DNA from: Phytopythium helicoides
Taxonomy: Eukaryota > Oomycota > Peronosporomycetes > Pythiales > Pythiaceae
Length of the DNA stretch: 64,000 nucleotides
Reading direction: 5' to 3'
NCBI GenBank assembly: GCA_024867545.1
Contig: JANFNE010000034.1
Location: 124,001 to 188,000 of the forward strand
Below are positions 45,480 to 57,261 of the stretch, piece by piece (the stretch's first letter is position 1; every line of letters begins with the position of its first letter). A program made the translations under genes and the position numbers. The notes under the pieces are model-generated. The model saw nothing but the letters and a program-made list of their open reading frames with translations. It was not told the DNA's origin and did no database searches.

Positions 45480-46532
45480 TCATGCCGCGAGATGCACCAA
45501 GGCCCGTTGCTCGGGGAGCTCCGGAGAGGGCGACGCGAAAGTGTCCCCATCTGCCTCGGGTTGCGGACTAGATGTGGCTGCGCCGCTATCTGCCGTAGGC
45601 CGCCCGTTGTCTAGACGCGACAGCACTTCGTCGTATGAGCGGCACCACCACGACTCGGTGCGGTACTTGATGCGGCCGTAGTACCCTAGCGTGGCGCGGT
45701 CGTCCACGAACGCGTGCATGTGCACGTGGTCGATGCTGTTAAAGGGCGGGACGTGAAAGGACGAGCGCACGCGGAGCGCCTTCTGCGCGTCACTGTCTTG
45801 CTGGTCGTCGGCGTTGTCGTTGTGCTGAGGCTCGCTGCGGTCGTGGCTGTGACTGTGGCCGTGGCGTCGCTTCATGTGAAGCCGGTGCGAGTCGGCCGCT
45901 TCGTTGGGGAAGTGCTTGGCGACGACGCTCTCAGCTACGCCTTTCATGCGCAGCAGGAGCGCGCGGTGGTGGCGCGCGAGTTTGTTGACGTTGCGAATGT
46001 GCGCACGCGGGACGATGAGGACATGGGAGGGCACGATGGGCCGCAGCGGGCGGAAGACGACCATGTGCTCGTCCTCGTAGAGAAACTCCTCGGCGCGCTC
46101 GCGCAGGATCTCGCAGAAGCGGCAGCTGCGCACCTGTCCGTCGCGGTGGTAGCGCACGCCCTTGTGCTTGGAGAAGACGCCGACGGTGAGGCGCGGCCGC
46201 GGCTGCCTCGCCGCCGCGCCATCGCCCGCGTCGCTGCTGTCTCCGCTGCTGGAGCTGTTCTCGGGGTCCGTGCTCCCTGCAAAGACCATGGCGGTGGGCT
46301 GAGACGGAGGCGACTGAGACGGTCGCCGCTCCATTCGTGCGCGCCTCCTCAACTGCGCGGCTGTTGTGGCGTCGCGTTCGCCTCTCGCGCTCGGCTGGTC
46401 AGCAGCCGCCGCTGCTGCTGGAGCTGCTGGAGCTGCTGGAGCTGGAGCTGGAGCTGCTGGCGCCGCGGGGCTGGCGGTCGACGGCGAGTGAGAGCGGCGG
46501 ACGCTGCGGCTCCCTCGCTCACTCGCGCTCAC
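45480..46532 (-). CDS. HIT (histidine triad) family protein
   Basis: Nucleotide hydrolase/transferase of the HIT superfamily, single exon of 350 residues. The domain starts at SCRFCEILRERAEEFLYEDEHMVVF and continues RPIVPSHVLIVPRAHIRNVNKL; the catalytic triad motif is DHVHMHAFV (HxHxH), about residue 272. A His/Asp/Gln-rich insertion (HGHSHSHDRSEPQHND) separates the two halves, which is unusual and makes the domain longer than typical HINT proteins. After the triad comes KYRTESWWCRSYDEVL, a HINT3-like ending. The first ~80 residues are an Ala/Pro tract (GC-rich octet repeats around 46400-46460), so translation may instead begin at the in-frame ATG near MVFAGSTDP. Confidence 0.85.
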   Translation of the reverse strand: MSASERGSRSVRRSHSPSTASPAAPAAPAPAPAAPAAPAAAAAADQPSARGERDATTAAQLRRRARMERRPSQSPPSQPTAMVFAGSTDPENSSSSGDSSDAGDGAAARQPRPRLTVGVFSKHKGVRYHRDGQVRSCRFCEILRERAEEFLYEDEHMVVFRPLRPIVPSHVLIVPRAHIRNVNKLARHHRALLLRMKGVAESVVAKHFPNEAADSHRLHMKRRHGHSHSHDRSEPQHNDNADDQQDSDAQKALRVRSSFHVPPFNSIDHVHMHAFVDDRATLGYYGRIKYRTESWWCRSYDEVLSRLDNGRPTADSGAATSSPQPEADGDTFASPSPELPEQRALVHLAA

Positions 46533-47158
46533 GCTATGGGCACTGGCATGTTCGGGGCGGCTTGAGGCGGGGAGAAAACGGCGGCGGCCCTAGCCCTGTA
46601 TGAGTTTGACTTGGGATTTGTATGGCGCGCGAGGGGGACTGACTCAAACGGACACAATAATTGGCGGCCACGAATAGACGGTTCGATATTTCGGCTGAGC
46701 ATACTGAGATCAAGAGAGTGGCAGGTGCAGCCAACTGACTGGACGGATGCTCTTAAAATGTACGGTCCGACCAAATGAGCTCTTATGGACACAGAGTGCT
46801 TTCAAGAGCAATGCACGCTTGTGGAGAGGCCGCGATCTTTCAAACTTTCAAAGCCGAGAAAGGACACGGCTCGCCACTCGCGCTTTGCCTGCATTGTCGA
46901 GAAAGGACTCGCCCGGCCGGGACGACGCCAAGCTCTGCGCCGCGCCCGAATGCATGGCGAGGAAGTGGTGGTGATGGCGACCACGGCCGCGACATGGTGG
47001 CCATGGGGTGTTGAGGTCTACAGCTTCGCTCAGCGGTGGCACTTCATGATCTTCAGCTCCAAGAGTCCGCGTCGACCAAGCTTCGGTTGAAAGAAGACAG
47101 GCGCTACTGAACGACATTCCAAGCAAGACCGTCATGCCAGTGTAAATGGAGACCATGC
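46533..47158. other. Intergenic between HIT gene and tandem array
   Basis: Short overlapping open frames on both strands (for example 46785-47090 plus and 46848-47174 minus) share no known domain and have no supporting splice structure. Nothing else recognisable is seen. This is the unique left flank before the array-founder segment. Confidence 0.5.
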
Positions 47159-47578
47159 TTGACAACATGGACAAAGGTACCCGTCGAAGTCAAGGCAAAC
47201 GCTATCCGCTGCAAGAGCACAACCAAGACCTATGGCAAAAAAGACCTAAAGCCCATCAAGCCCACAGTTGCGAGCTACAAGATGGAAACTTTCCATTTTG
47301 TTGTACCAAAGAAGTGCACACCGATGAGCCAGAATGCAATGCATTACCCAAGACGCCGAGACTCACAAGGCAACGTCAACTTGGACACCGCCGCCACCTC
47401 CCGAGATCTCCTTCGGCACGACCCGACCCCAGCATCAGCCACGAGAAGGTGTGCCAGGCCAGTTTGCAGCACGAAGTATACCATCCATTCACGGTTCGCC
47501 GTGTTCCGATTGGGGTATGCGGGAGGCGCTGGACCTGGTACGCCATCCCTTGTGGTGGAAGACTCCGATATGTTGTGA
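47159..47578 (+). other. Open frame fused to first core copy (possible founder gene fragment)
   Basis: An open frame of 139 codons whose first ~63 codons are unique Lys/Thr-rich sequence (KTYGKKDLKPIKPTVASYK) and whose last ~76 codons are the first copy of the array core. A second overlapping frame (47146-47592) is also open. The core frame ends in GGAGPGTPSLVVEDSDML. No domain is recognised with confidence; whether it is translated is unknown. It matters mainly as the only place where the core is joined to non-repetitive DNA. Confidence 0.35.
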
Positions 47579-48105
47579 TGTTGAGTTGCTGAGTTGGTGG
47601 GTAGCCTAGATGACTAGATGGCTAGAAGGTTGGATGGCTGGATGGCTGGATGGCAAGATGGCAAGATGGCTAGATGTCGAGTTTCCTAGATGCAGAGATG
47701 GCAAGATGGCAAGATGCCAAGTTTCCTAGATGCCAAGATGCCAAGATGCCAAGATACCAAGATGCCAAGATGCCAAGATGCCAAGATGCCAAGATGCCAA
47801 GATACTAAGATGCCAAGATACCAAGATGCCAAGTTCCCGAGACGCTGACCCGCTGACCCGCCGATCCGCCAATCCGCCAATCCGCCGAGACTCACAAGGC
47901 AACGTCAACTTGGACACCGCCGCCACCTCCCGAGATCTCCTTCGGCATGACCCGACCCCAGCATCAGCCACGAGAAGGTGTGCCAGGCCAGTTTGCAGCA
48001 CGAAGTATACCATCCATTCACGGTTCGCCGTGTTCCGATTGGGGTATGCGGGAGGCGCTGGACCTGGTACGCCATCCCTTGTGGTGGAAGACTCCGATAT
48101 GTTGC

Positions 48106-48399
48106 GATGCTGAGTTGCTGAGTTGGTGGGTAGCCTAGATGACTAGATGGCTAGAAGGTTGGATGGCTGGATGGCTGGATGGCAAGATGGCAAGATGGCT
48201 AGATGTCGAGTTTCCTAGATGCAGAGATGGCAAGATGGCAAGATGCCAAGTTTCCTAGATGCCAAGATGCCAAGATGCCAAGATACCAAGATGCCAAGAT
48301 GCCAAGATGCCAAGATGCCAAGATACCAAGATGCCAAGTTCCCGAGACGCTGACCCGCTGACCCGCCGATCCGCCAATCCGCCAATCCGCCGAGACTCA
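48106..48399. repeat. Representative octamer spacer (GATGNCNA microsatellite-like block)
   Basis: Read from the end of the core, the spacer parses without gaps into 8-mers: GATGCTGA, GTTGCTGA, GTTGGTGG, GTAGCCTA, GATGACTA, GATGGCTA, GAAGGTTG, GATGGCTG (x2), GATGGCAA (x2), GATGGCTA, GATGTCGA, GTTTCCTA, GATGCAGA, GATGGCAA (x2), GATGCCAA, GTTTCCTA, then a run of GATGCCAA/GATACCAA, and finally GTTCCCGA, GACGCTGA, CCCGCTGA, CCCGCCGA, TCCGCCAA (x2), TCCGCCGA, GACTCACA. All other spacers use the same alphabet of words. The variable part is the GATGCCAA/GATACCAA/GATGGCAA run and the number of TCCGCCAA words. Confidence 0.93.
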
Positions 48400-51300
48400 C
48401 AAGGCAACGTCAACTTGGACACCGCCGCCACCTCCCGAGATCTCCTTCGGCATGACCCGACCCCAGCATCAGCCACGAGAAGGTGTGCCAGGCCAGTTTG
48501 CAGCACGAAGTATACCATCCATTCACGGTTCGCCGTGTTCCGATTGGGGTATGCGGGAGGCGCTGGACCTGGTACGCCATCCCTTGTGGTGGAAGACTCC
48601 GATATGTTGCGATGCTGAGTTGCTGAGTTGGTGGGTAGCCTAGATGACTAGATGGCTAGAAGGTTGGATGGCTGGATGGCTGGATGGCAAGATGGCAAGA
48701 TGGCTAGATGTCGAGTTTCCTAGATGCAGAGATGGCAAGATGGCAAGATGCCAAGTTTCCTAGATGCCAAGATGCCAAGATGCCAAGATACCAAGATGCC
48801 AAGTTCCCGAGACGCTGACCCGCTGACCCGCCGATCCGCCAATCCGCCGAGACTCACAAGGCAACGTCAACTTGGACACCGCCGCCACCTCCCGAGATCT
48901 CCTTCGGCATGACCCGACCCCAGCATCAGCCACGAGAAGGTGTGCCAGGCCAGTTTGCAGCACGAAGTATACCATCCATTCACGGTTCGCCGTGTTCCGA
49001 TTGGGGTATGCGGGAGGCGCTGGACCTGGTACGCCATCCCTTGTGGTGGAAGACTCCGATATGTTGCGATGCTGAGTTGCTGAGTTGGTGGGTAGCCTAG
49101 ATGACTAGATGGCTAGAAGGTTGGATGGCTGGATGGCTGGATGGCAAGATGGCAAGATGGCTAGATGTCGAGTTTCCTAGATGCAGAGATGGCAAGATGG
49201 CAAGATGCCAAGTTTCCTAGATGCCAAGATGCCAAGATGCCAAGATACCAAGATGCCAAGATGCCAAGATGCCAAGATGCCAAGATACCAAGATGCCAAG
49301 TTCCCGAGACGCTGACCCGCTGACCCGCCGATCCGCCAATCCGCCAATCCGCCGAGACTCACAAGGCAACGTCAACTTGGACACCGCCGCCACCTCCCGA
49401 GATCTCCTTCGGCATGACCCGACCCCAGCATCAGCCACGAGAAGGTGTGCCAGGCCAGTTTGCAGCACGAAGTATACCATCCATTCACGGTTCGCCGTGT
49501 TCCGATTGGGGTATGCGGGAGGCGCTGGACCTGGTACGCCATCCCTTGTGGTGGAAGACTCCGATATGTTGTGATGCTGAGTTGCTGAGTTGGTGGGTAG
49601 CCTAGATGACTAGATGGCTAGAAGGTTGGATGGCTGGATGGCTGGATGGCAAGATGGCAAGATGGCTAGATGTCGAGTTTCCTAGATGCAGAGATGGCAA
49701 GATACCAAGATGCAGAGATGCCAAGATGCCAAGATGCCAAGATACCAAGATGCCAAGATGCCAAGTTCCCGAGACGCTGACCCGCTGACCCGCCGATCCG
49801 CCAATCCGCCAATCCGCCGAGACTCACAAGGCAACGTCAACTTGGACACCGCCGCCACCTCCCGAGATCTCCTTCGGCATGACCCGACCCCAGCATCAGC
49901 CACGAGAAGGTGTGCCAGGCCAGTTTGCAGCACGAAGTATACCATCCATTCACGGTTCGCCGTGTTCCGATTGGGGTATGCGGGAGGCGCTGGACCTGGT
50001 ACGCCATCCCTTGTGGTGGAAGACTCCGATATGTTGCGATGCTGAGTTGCTGAGTTGGTGGGTAGCCTAGATGACTAGATGGCTAGAAGGTTGGATGGCT
50101 GGATGGCTGGATGGCAAGATGGCAAGATGGCTAGATGTCGAGTTTCCTAGATGCAGAGATGGCAAGATGGCAAGATGCCAAGTTTCCTAGATGCCAAGAT
50201 GCCAAGATGCCAAGATACCAAGATGCCAAGATGCCAAGATGCCAAGATGCCAAGATACCAAGATGCCAAGTTCCCGAGACGCTGACCCGCTGACCCGCCG
50301 ATCCGCCAATCCGCCAATCCGCCGAGACTCACAAGGCAACGTCAACTTGGACACCGCCGCCACCTCCCGAGATCTCCTTCGGCATGACCCGACCCCAGCA
50401 TCAGCCACGAGAAGGTGTGCCAGGCCAGTTTGCAGCACGAAGTATACCATCCATTCACGGTTCGCCGTGTTCCGATTGGGGTATGCGGGAGGCGCTGGAC
50501 CTGGTACGCCATCCCTTGTGGTGGAAGACTCCGATATGTTGTGATGCTGAGTTGCTGAGTTGGTGGGTAGCCTAGATGACTAGATGGCTAGAAGGTTGGA
50601 TGGCTGGATGGCTGGATGGCAAGATGGCAAGATGGCTAGATGTCGAGTTTCCTAGATGCAGAGATGGCAAGATACCAAGATGCAGAGATGCCAAGATGCC
50701 AAGATGCCAAGATACCAAGATGCCAAGATGCCAAGTTCCCGAGACGCTGACCCGCTGACCCGCCGATCCGCCGATCCGCCAATCCGCCGAGACTCACAAG
50801 GCAACGTCAACTTGGACACCGCCGCCACCTCCCGAGATCTCCTTCGGCATGACCCGACCCCAGCATCAGCCACGAGAAGGTGTGCCAGGCCAGTTTGTAG
50901 CACGAAGTATACCATCCATTCACGGTTCGCCGTGTTCCGATTGGGGTATGCGGGAGGCGCTGGACCTGGTACGCCATCCCTTGTGGTGGAAGACTCCGAT
51001 ATGTTGCGATGCTGAGTTGCTGAGTTGGTGGGTAGCCTAGATGACTAGATGGCTAGAAGGTTGGATGGCTGGATGGCTGGATGGCAAGATGGCAAGATGG
51101 CTAGATGTCGAGTTTCCTAGATGCAGAGATGGCAAGATGGCAAGATGCCAAGTTTCCTAGATGCCAAGATGCCAAGTTTCCTAGATGCCAAGATGCCAAG
51201 ATGCCAAGATACCAAGATGCCAAGATACCAAGATGCCAAGATACCAAGATGCCAAGTTCCCGAGACGCTGACCCGCTGACCCGCCGATCCGCCAATCCGC

Positions 51301-54300
51301 CAATCCGCCGAGACTCACAAGGCAACGTCAACTTGGACACCGCCGCCACCTCCCGAGATCTCCTTCGGCATGACCCGACCCCAGCATCAGCCACGAGAAG
51401 GTGTGCCAGGCCAGTTTGTAGCACGAAGTATACCATCCATTCACGGTTCGCCGTGTTCCGATTGGGGTATGCGGGAGGCGCTGGACCTGGTACGCCATCC
51501 CTTGTGGTGGAAGACTCCGATATGTTGCGATGCTGAGTTGCTGAGTTGGTGGGTAGCCTAGATGACTAGATGGCTAGAAGGTTGGATGGCTGGATGGCTG
51601 GATGGCTGGATGGCAAGATGGCTAGATGTCGAGTTTCCTAGATGCAGAGATGGCAAGATGGCAAGATGCCAAGTTTCCTAGATGCCAAGATGCCAAGTTT
51701 CCTAGATGCCAAGATGGCAAGATGGCAAGATGCCAAGTTTCCAAGATGCCAAGATACCAAGATGCCAAGATACCAAGATGCCAAGATACCAAGATGCCAA
51801 GTTCCCGAGACGCTGACCCGCTGACCCGCCGATCCGCCAATCCGCCGAGACTCACAAGGCAACGTCAACTTGGACACCGCCGCCACCTCCCGAGATCTCC
51901 TTCGGCATGACCCGACCCCAGCATCAGCCACGAGAAGGTGTGCCAGGCCAGTTTGCAGCACGAAGTATACCATCCATTCACGGTTCGCCGTGTTCCGATT
52001 GGGGTATGCGGGAGGCGCTGGACCTGGTACGCCATCCCTTGTGGTGGAAGACTCCGATATGTTGCGATGCTGAGTTGCTGAGTTGGTGGGTAGCCTAGAT
52101 GACTAGATGGCTAGAAGGTTGGATGGCTGGATGGCTGGATGGCAAGATGGCAAGATGGCTAGATGTCGAGTTTCCTAGATGCAGAGATGGCAAGATGGCA
52201 AGATGCCAAGTTTCCTAGATGCCAAGATGCCAAGATGCCAAGATACCAAGATGCCAAGATGCCAAGATGCCAAGATGCCAAGATGCCAAGATGCCAAGAT
52301 ACTAAGATGCCAAGATACCAAGATGCCAAGTTCCCGAGACGCTGACCCGCTGACCCGCCGATCCGCCAATCCGCCAATCCGCCGAGACTCACAAGGCAAC
52401 GTCAACTTGGACACCGCCGCCACCTCCCGAGATCTCCTTCGGCATGACCCGACCCCAGCATCAGCCACGAGAAGGTGTGCCAGGCCAGTTTGCAGCACGA
52501 AGTATACCATCCATTCACGGTTCGCCGTGTTCCGATTGGGGTATGCGGGAGGCGCTGGACCTGGTACGCCATCCCTTGTGGTGGAAGACTCCGATATGTT
52601 GCGATGCTGAGTTGCTGAGTTGGTGGGTAGCCTAGATGACTAGATGGCTAGAAGGTTGGATGGCTGGATGGCTGGATGGCAAGATGGCAAGATGGCTAGA
52701 TGTCGAGTTTCCTAGATGCAGAGATGGCAAGATACCAAGATGCCAAGATGCCAAGATGCCAAGATGCCAAGATACCAAGATGCCAAGATGCCAAGTTCCC
52801 GAGACGCTGACCCGCTGACCCGCCGATCCGCCAATCCGCCAATCCGCCGAGACTCACAAGGCAACGTCAACTTGGACACCGCCGCCACCTCCCGAGATCT
52901 CCTTCGGCATGACCCGACCCCAGCATCAGCCACGAGAAGGTGTGCCAGGCCAGTTTGCAGCACGAAGTATACCATCCATTCACGGTTCGCCGTGTTCCGA
53001 TTGGGGTATGCGGGAGGCGCTGGACCTGGTACGCCATCCCTTGTGGTGGAAGACTCCGATATGTTGCGATGCTGAGTTGCTGAGTTGGTGGGTAGCCTAG
53101 ATGACTAGATGGCTAGAAGGTTGGATGGCTGGATGGCTGGATGGCAAGATGGCAAGATGGCTAGATGTCGAGTTTCCTAGATGCAGAGATGGCAAGATGG
53201 CAAGATGCCAAGTTTCCTAGATGCCAAGATGCCAAGATGCCAAGATACCAAGATGCCAAGATGCCAAGATGCCAAGATGCCAAGATACCAAGATGCCAAG
53301 TTCCCGAGACGCTGACCCGCTGACCCGCCGATCCGCCAATCCGCCAATCCGCCGAGACTCACAAGGCAACGTCAACTTGGACACCGCCGCCACCTCCCGA
53401 GATCTCCTTCGGCATGACCCGACCCCAGCATCAGCCACGAGAAGGTGTGCCAGGCCAGTTTGTAGCACGAAGTATACCATCCATTCACGGTTCGCCGTGT
53501 TCCGATTGGGGTATGCGGGAGGCGCTGGACCTGGTACGCCATCCCTTGTGGTGGAAGACTCCGATATGTTGCGATGCTGAGTTGCTGAGTTGGTGGGTAG
53601 CCTAGATGACTAGATGGCTAGAAGGTTGGATGGCTGGATGGCTGGATGGCAAGATGGCAAGATGGCTAGATGTCGAGTTTCCTAGATGCAGAGATGGCAA
53701 GATGGCAAGATGCCAAGTTTCCTAGATGCCAAGATGCCAAGATGCCAAGATACCAAGATGCCAAGTTCCCGAGACGCTGACCCGCTGACCCGCCGATCCG
53801 CCAATCCGCCAATCCGCCGAGACTCACAAGGCAACGTCAACTTGGACACCGCCGCCACCTCCCGAGATCTCCTTCGGCATGACCCGACCCCAGCATCAGC
53901 CACGAGAAGGTGTGCCAGGCCAGTTTGTAGCACGAAGTATACCATCCATTCACGGTTCGCCGTGTTCCGATTGGGGTATGCGGGAGGCGCTGGACCTGGT
54001 ACGCCATCCCTTGTGGTGGAAGACTCCGATATGTTGTGATGTTGAGTTGCTGAGTTGGTGGGTAGCCTAGATGACTAGATGGCTAGAAGGTTGGATGGCT
54101 GGATGGCTGGATGGCAAGATGGCAAGATGGCTAGATGTCGAGTTTCCTAGATGCAGAGATGGCAAGATGGCAAGATGCCAAGTTTCCTAGATGCCAAGAT
54201 GCCAAGATGCCAAGTTTCCTAGATGCCAAGATGCCAAGATGCCAAGATACCAAGATGCCAAGATACCAAGATGCCAAGATACCAAGATGCCAAGTTCCCG

Positions 54301-55794
54301 AGACGCTGACCCGCTGACCCGCCGATCCGCCAATCCGCCAATCCGCCGAGACTCACAAGGCAACGTCAACTTGGACACCGCCGCCACCTCCCGAGATCTC
54401 CTTCGGCATGACCCAACCCCAGCATCAGCCACGAGAAGGTGTGCCAGGCCAGTTTGTAGCACGAAGTATACCATCCATTCACGGTTCGCCGTGTTCCGAT
54501 TGGGGTATGCGGGAGGCGCTGGACCTGGTACGCCATCCCTTGTGGTGGAAGACTCCGATATGTTGCGATGCTGAGTTGCTGAGTTGGTGGGTAGCCTAGA
54601 TGACTAGATGGCTAGAAGGTTGGATGGCTGGATGGCTGGATGGCTGGATGGCAAGATGGCAAGATGGCTAGATGTCGAGTTTCCTAGATGCAGAGATGGC
54701 AAGATGGCAAGATGGCAAGATGCCAAGTTTCCTAGATGCCAAGATGCCAAGATGCCAAGATACCAAGATGCCAAGTTCCCGAGACGCTGACCCGCTGACC
54801 CGCCGATCCGCCAATCCGCCGAGACTCACAAGGCAACGTCAACTTGGACACCGCCGCCACCTCCCGAGATCTCCTTCGGCATGACCCGACCCCAGCATCA
54901 GCCACGAGAAGGTGTGCCAGGCCAGTTTGTAGCACGAAGTATACCATCCATTCACGGTTCGCCGTGTTCCGATTGGGGTATGCGGGAGGCGCTGGACCTG
55001 GTACGCCATCCCTTGTGGTGGAAGACTCCGATATGTTGCGATGCTGAGTTGCTGAGTTGGTGGGTAGCCTAGATGACTAGATGGCTAGAAGGTTGGATGG
55101 CTGGATGGCTGGATGGCAAGATGGCAAGATGGCTAGATGTCGAGTTTCCTAGATGCCAAGATGCCAAGATACCAAGATGCCAAGATGCCAAGATGCCAAG
55201 ATGCCAAGATACCAAGATGCCAAGTTCCCGAGACGCTGACCCGCTGACCCGCCGATCCGCCAATCCGCCGAGACTCTCAAGGCAACGTCAACTTGGACAC
55301 CGCCGCCACCTCCCGAGATCTCCTTCGGCATGACCCGACCCCAGCATCAGCCACGAGAAGGTGTGCCAGGCCAGTTTGCAGCACGAAGTATACCATCCAT
55401 TCACGGTTCGCCGTGTTCCGATTGGGGTATGCGGGAGGCGCTGGACCTGGTACGCCATCCCTTGTGGTGGAAGACTCCGATATGTTGCGATGCTGAGTTG
55501 CTGAGTTGGTGGGTAGCCTAGATGACTAGATGGCTAGAAGGTTGGATGGCTGGATGGCTGGATGGCTGGATGGCAAGATGGCAAGATGGCTAGATGTCGA
55601 GTTTCCTAGATGCAGAGATGGCAAGATGGCAAGATGCCAAGTTTCCTAGATGCCAAGATGCCAAGATGCCAAGATACCAAGATGCCAAGTTCCCGAGACG
55701 CTGACCCGCTGACCCGCCGATCCGCCAATCCGCCGAGACTCACAAGGCAACGTCAACTTGGACACCGCCGCCACCTCCCGAGATCTCCTTCGGC

Positions 55795-57261
55795 ATGACC
55801 CGACCCCAGCATCAGCCACGAGAAGGTGTGCCAGGCCAGTTTGCAGCACGAAGTATACCATCCATTCACGGTTCGCCGTGTTCCGATTGGGGTATGCGGG
55901 AGGCGCTGGACCTGGTACGCCATCCCTTGTGGTGGAAGACTCCGATATGTTGCGATGCTGAGTTGCTGAGTTGGTGGGTAGCCTAGATGACTAGATGGCT
56001 AGAAGGTTGGATGGCTGGATGGCTGGATGGCTGGATGGCAAGATGGCAAGATGGCTAGATGTCGAGTTTCCTAGATGCCAAGATGCCAAGATGCCAAGAT
56101 ACCAAGATGCCAAGATGCCAAGATGCCAAGATGCCAAGATGCCAAGATACCAAGATGCCAAGATACCAAGATGCCAAGTTCCCGAGACGCTGACCCGCTG
56201 ACCCGCCGATCCGCCAATCCGCCGAGACTCACAAGGCAACGTCAACTTGGACACCGCCGCCACCTCCCGAGATCTCCTTCGGCATGACCCGACCCCAGCA
56301 TCAGCCACGAGAAGGTGTGCCAGGCCAGTTTGCAGCACGAAGTATACCATCCATTCACGGTTCGCCGTGTTCCGATTGGGGTATGCGGGAGGCGCTGGAC
56401 CTGGTACGCCATCCCTTGTGGTGGAAGACTCCGATATGTTGCGATGCTGAGTTGCTGAGTTGGTGGGTAGCCTAGATGACTAGATGGCTAGAAGGTTGGA
56501 TGGCTGGATGGCTGGATGGCTGGATGGCAAGATGGCAAGATGGCTAGATGTCGAGTTTCCTAGATGCCAAGATGCCAAGATGCCAAGATACCAAGATGCC
56601 AAGATGCCAAGATGCCAAGATGCCAAGATGCCAAGATACCAAGATGCCAAGATACCAAGATGCCAAGTTCCCGAGACGCTGACCCGCTGACCCGCCGATC
56701 CGCCAATCCGCCGAGACTCACAAGGCAACGTCAACTTGGACACCGCCGCCACCTCCCGAGATCTCCTTCGGCATGACCCGACCCCAGCATCAGCCACGAG
56801 AAGGTGTGCCAGGCCAGTTTGCAGCACGAAGTATACCATCCAGTCACGGTTCGCCGTGTTCCGATTGGGGTATGCGGGAGGCGCTGGACCTGGTACGCCA
56901 TCCCTTGTGGTGGAAGACTCCGATATGTTGCGATGCTGAGTTGCTGAGTTGGTGGGTAGCCTAGATGACTAGATGGCTAGAAGGTTGGATGGCTGGATGG
57001 CTGGATGGCTGGATGGCAAGATGGCAAGATGGCTAGATGTCGAGTTTCCTAGATGCCAAGATGCCAAGATGCCAAGATACCAAGATGCCAAGATGCCAAG
57101 ATGCCAAGATGCCAAGATGCCAAGATACCAAGATGCCAAGATACCAAGATGCCAAGTTCCCGAGACGCTGACCCGCTGACCCGCCGATCCGCCAATCCGC
57201 CGAGACTCACAAGGCAACGTCAACTTGGACACCGCCGCCACCTCCCGAGATCTCCTTCGGC
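55795..57261. repeat. Three consecutive near-identical 489 bp units
   Basis: Landmarks at 55795, 56284, 56773 and 57262 are exactly 489 bp apart. The spacers of these units share a distinctive word order: no GATGCAGA word, and GTTTCCTA followed directly by GATGCCAA. The third core carries a private T-to-G change at 56842. This looks like a recent local triplication inside the array. Confidence 0.88.

Noticed and set aside
47349..47580. Sperm-tail PG-rich repeat protein as source of the array core
   Set aside because: Only isolated VPGQF and GAGPGTP fragments in two different frames suggest it; no continuous PGPGxY repeats are present.
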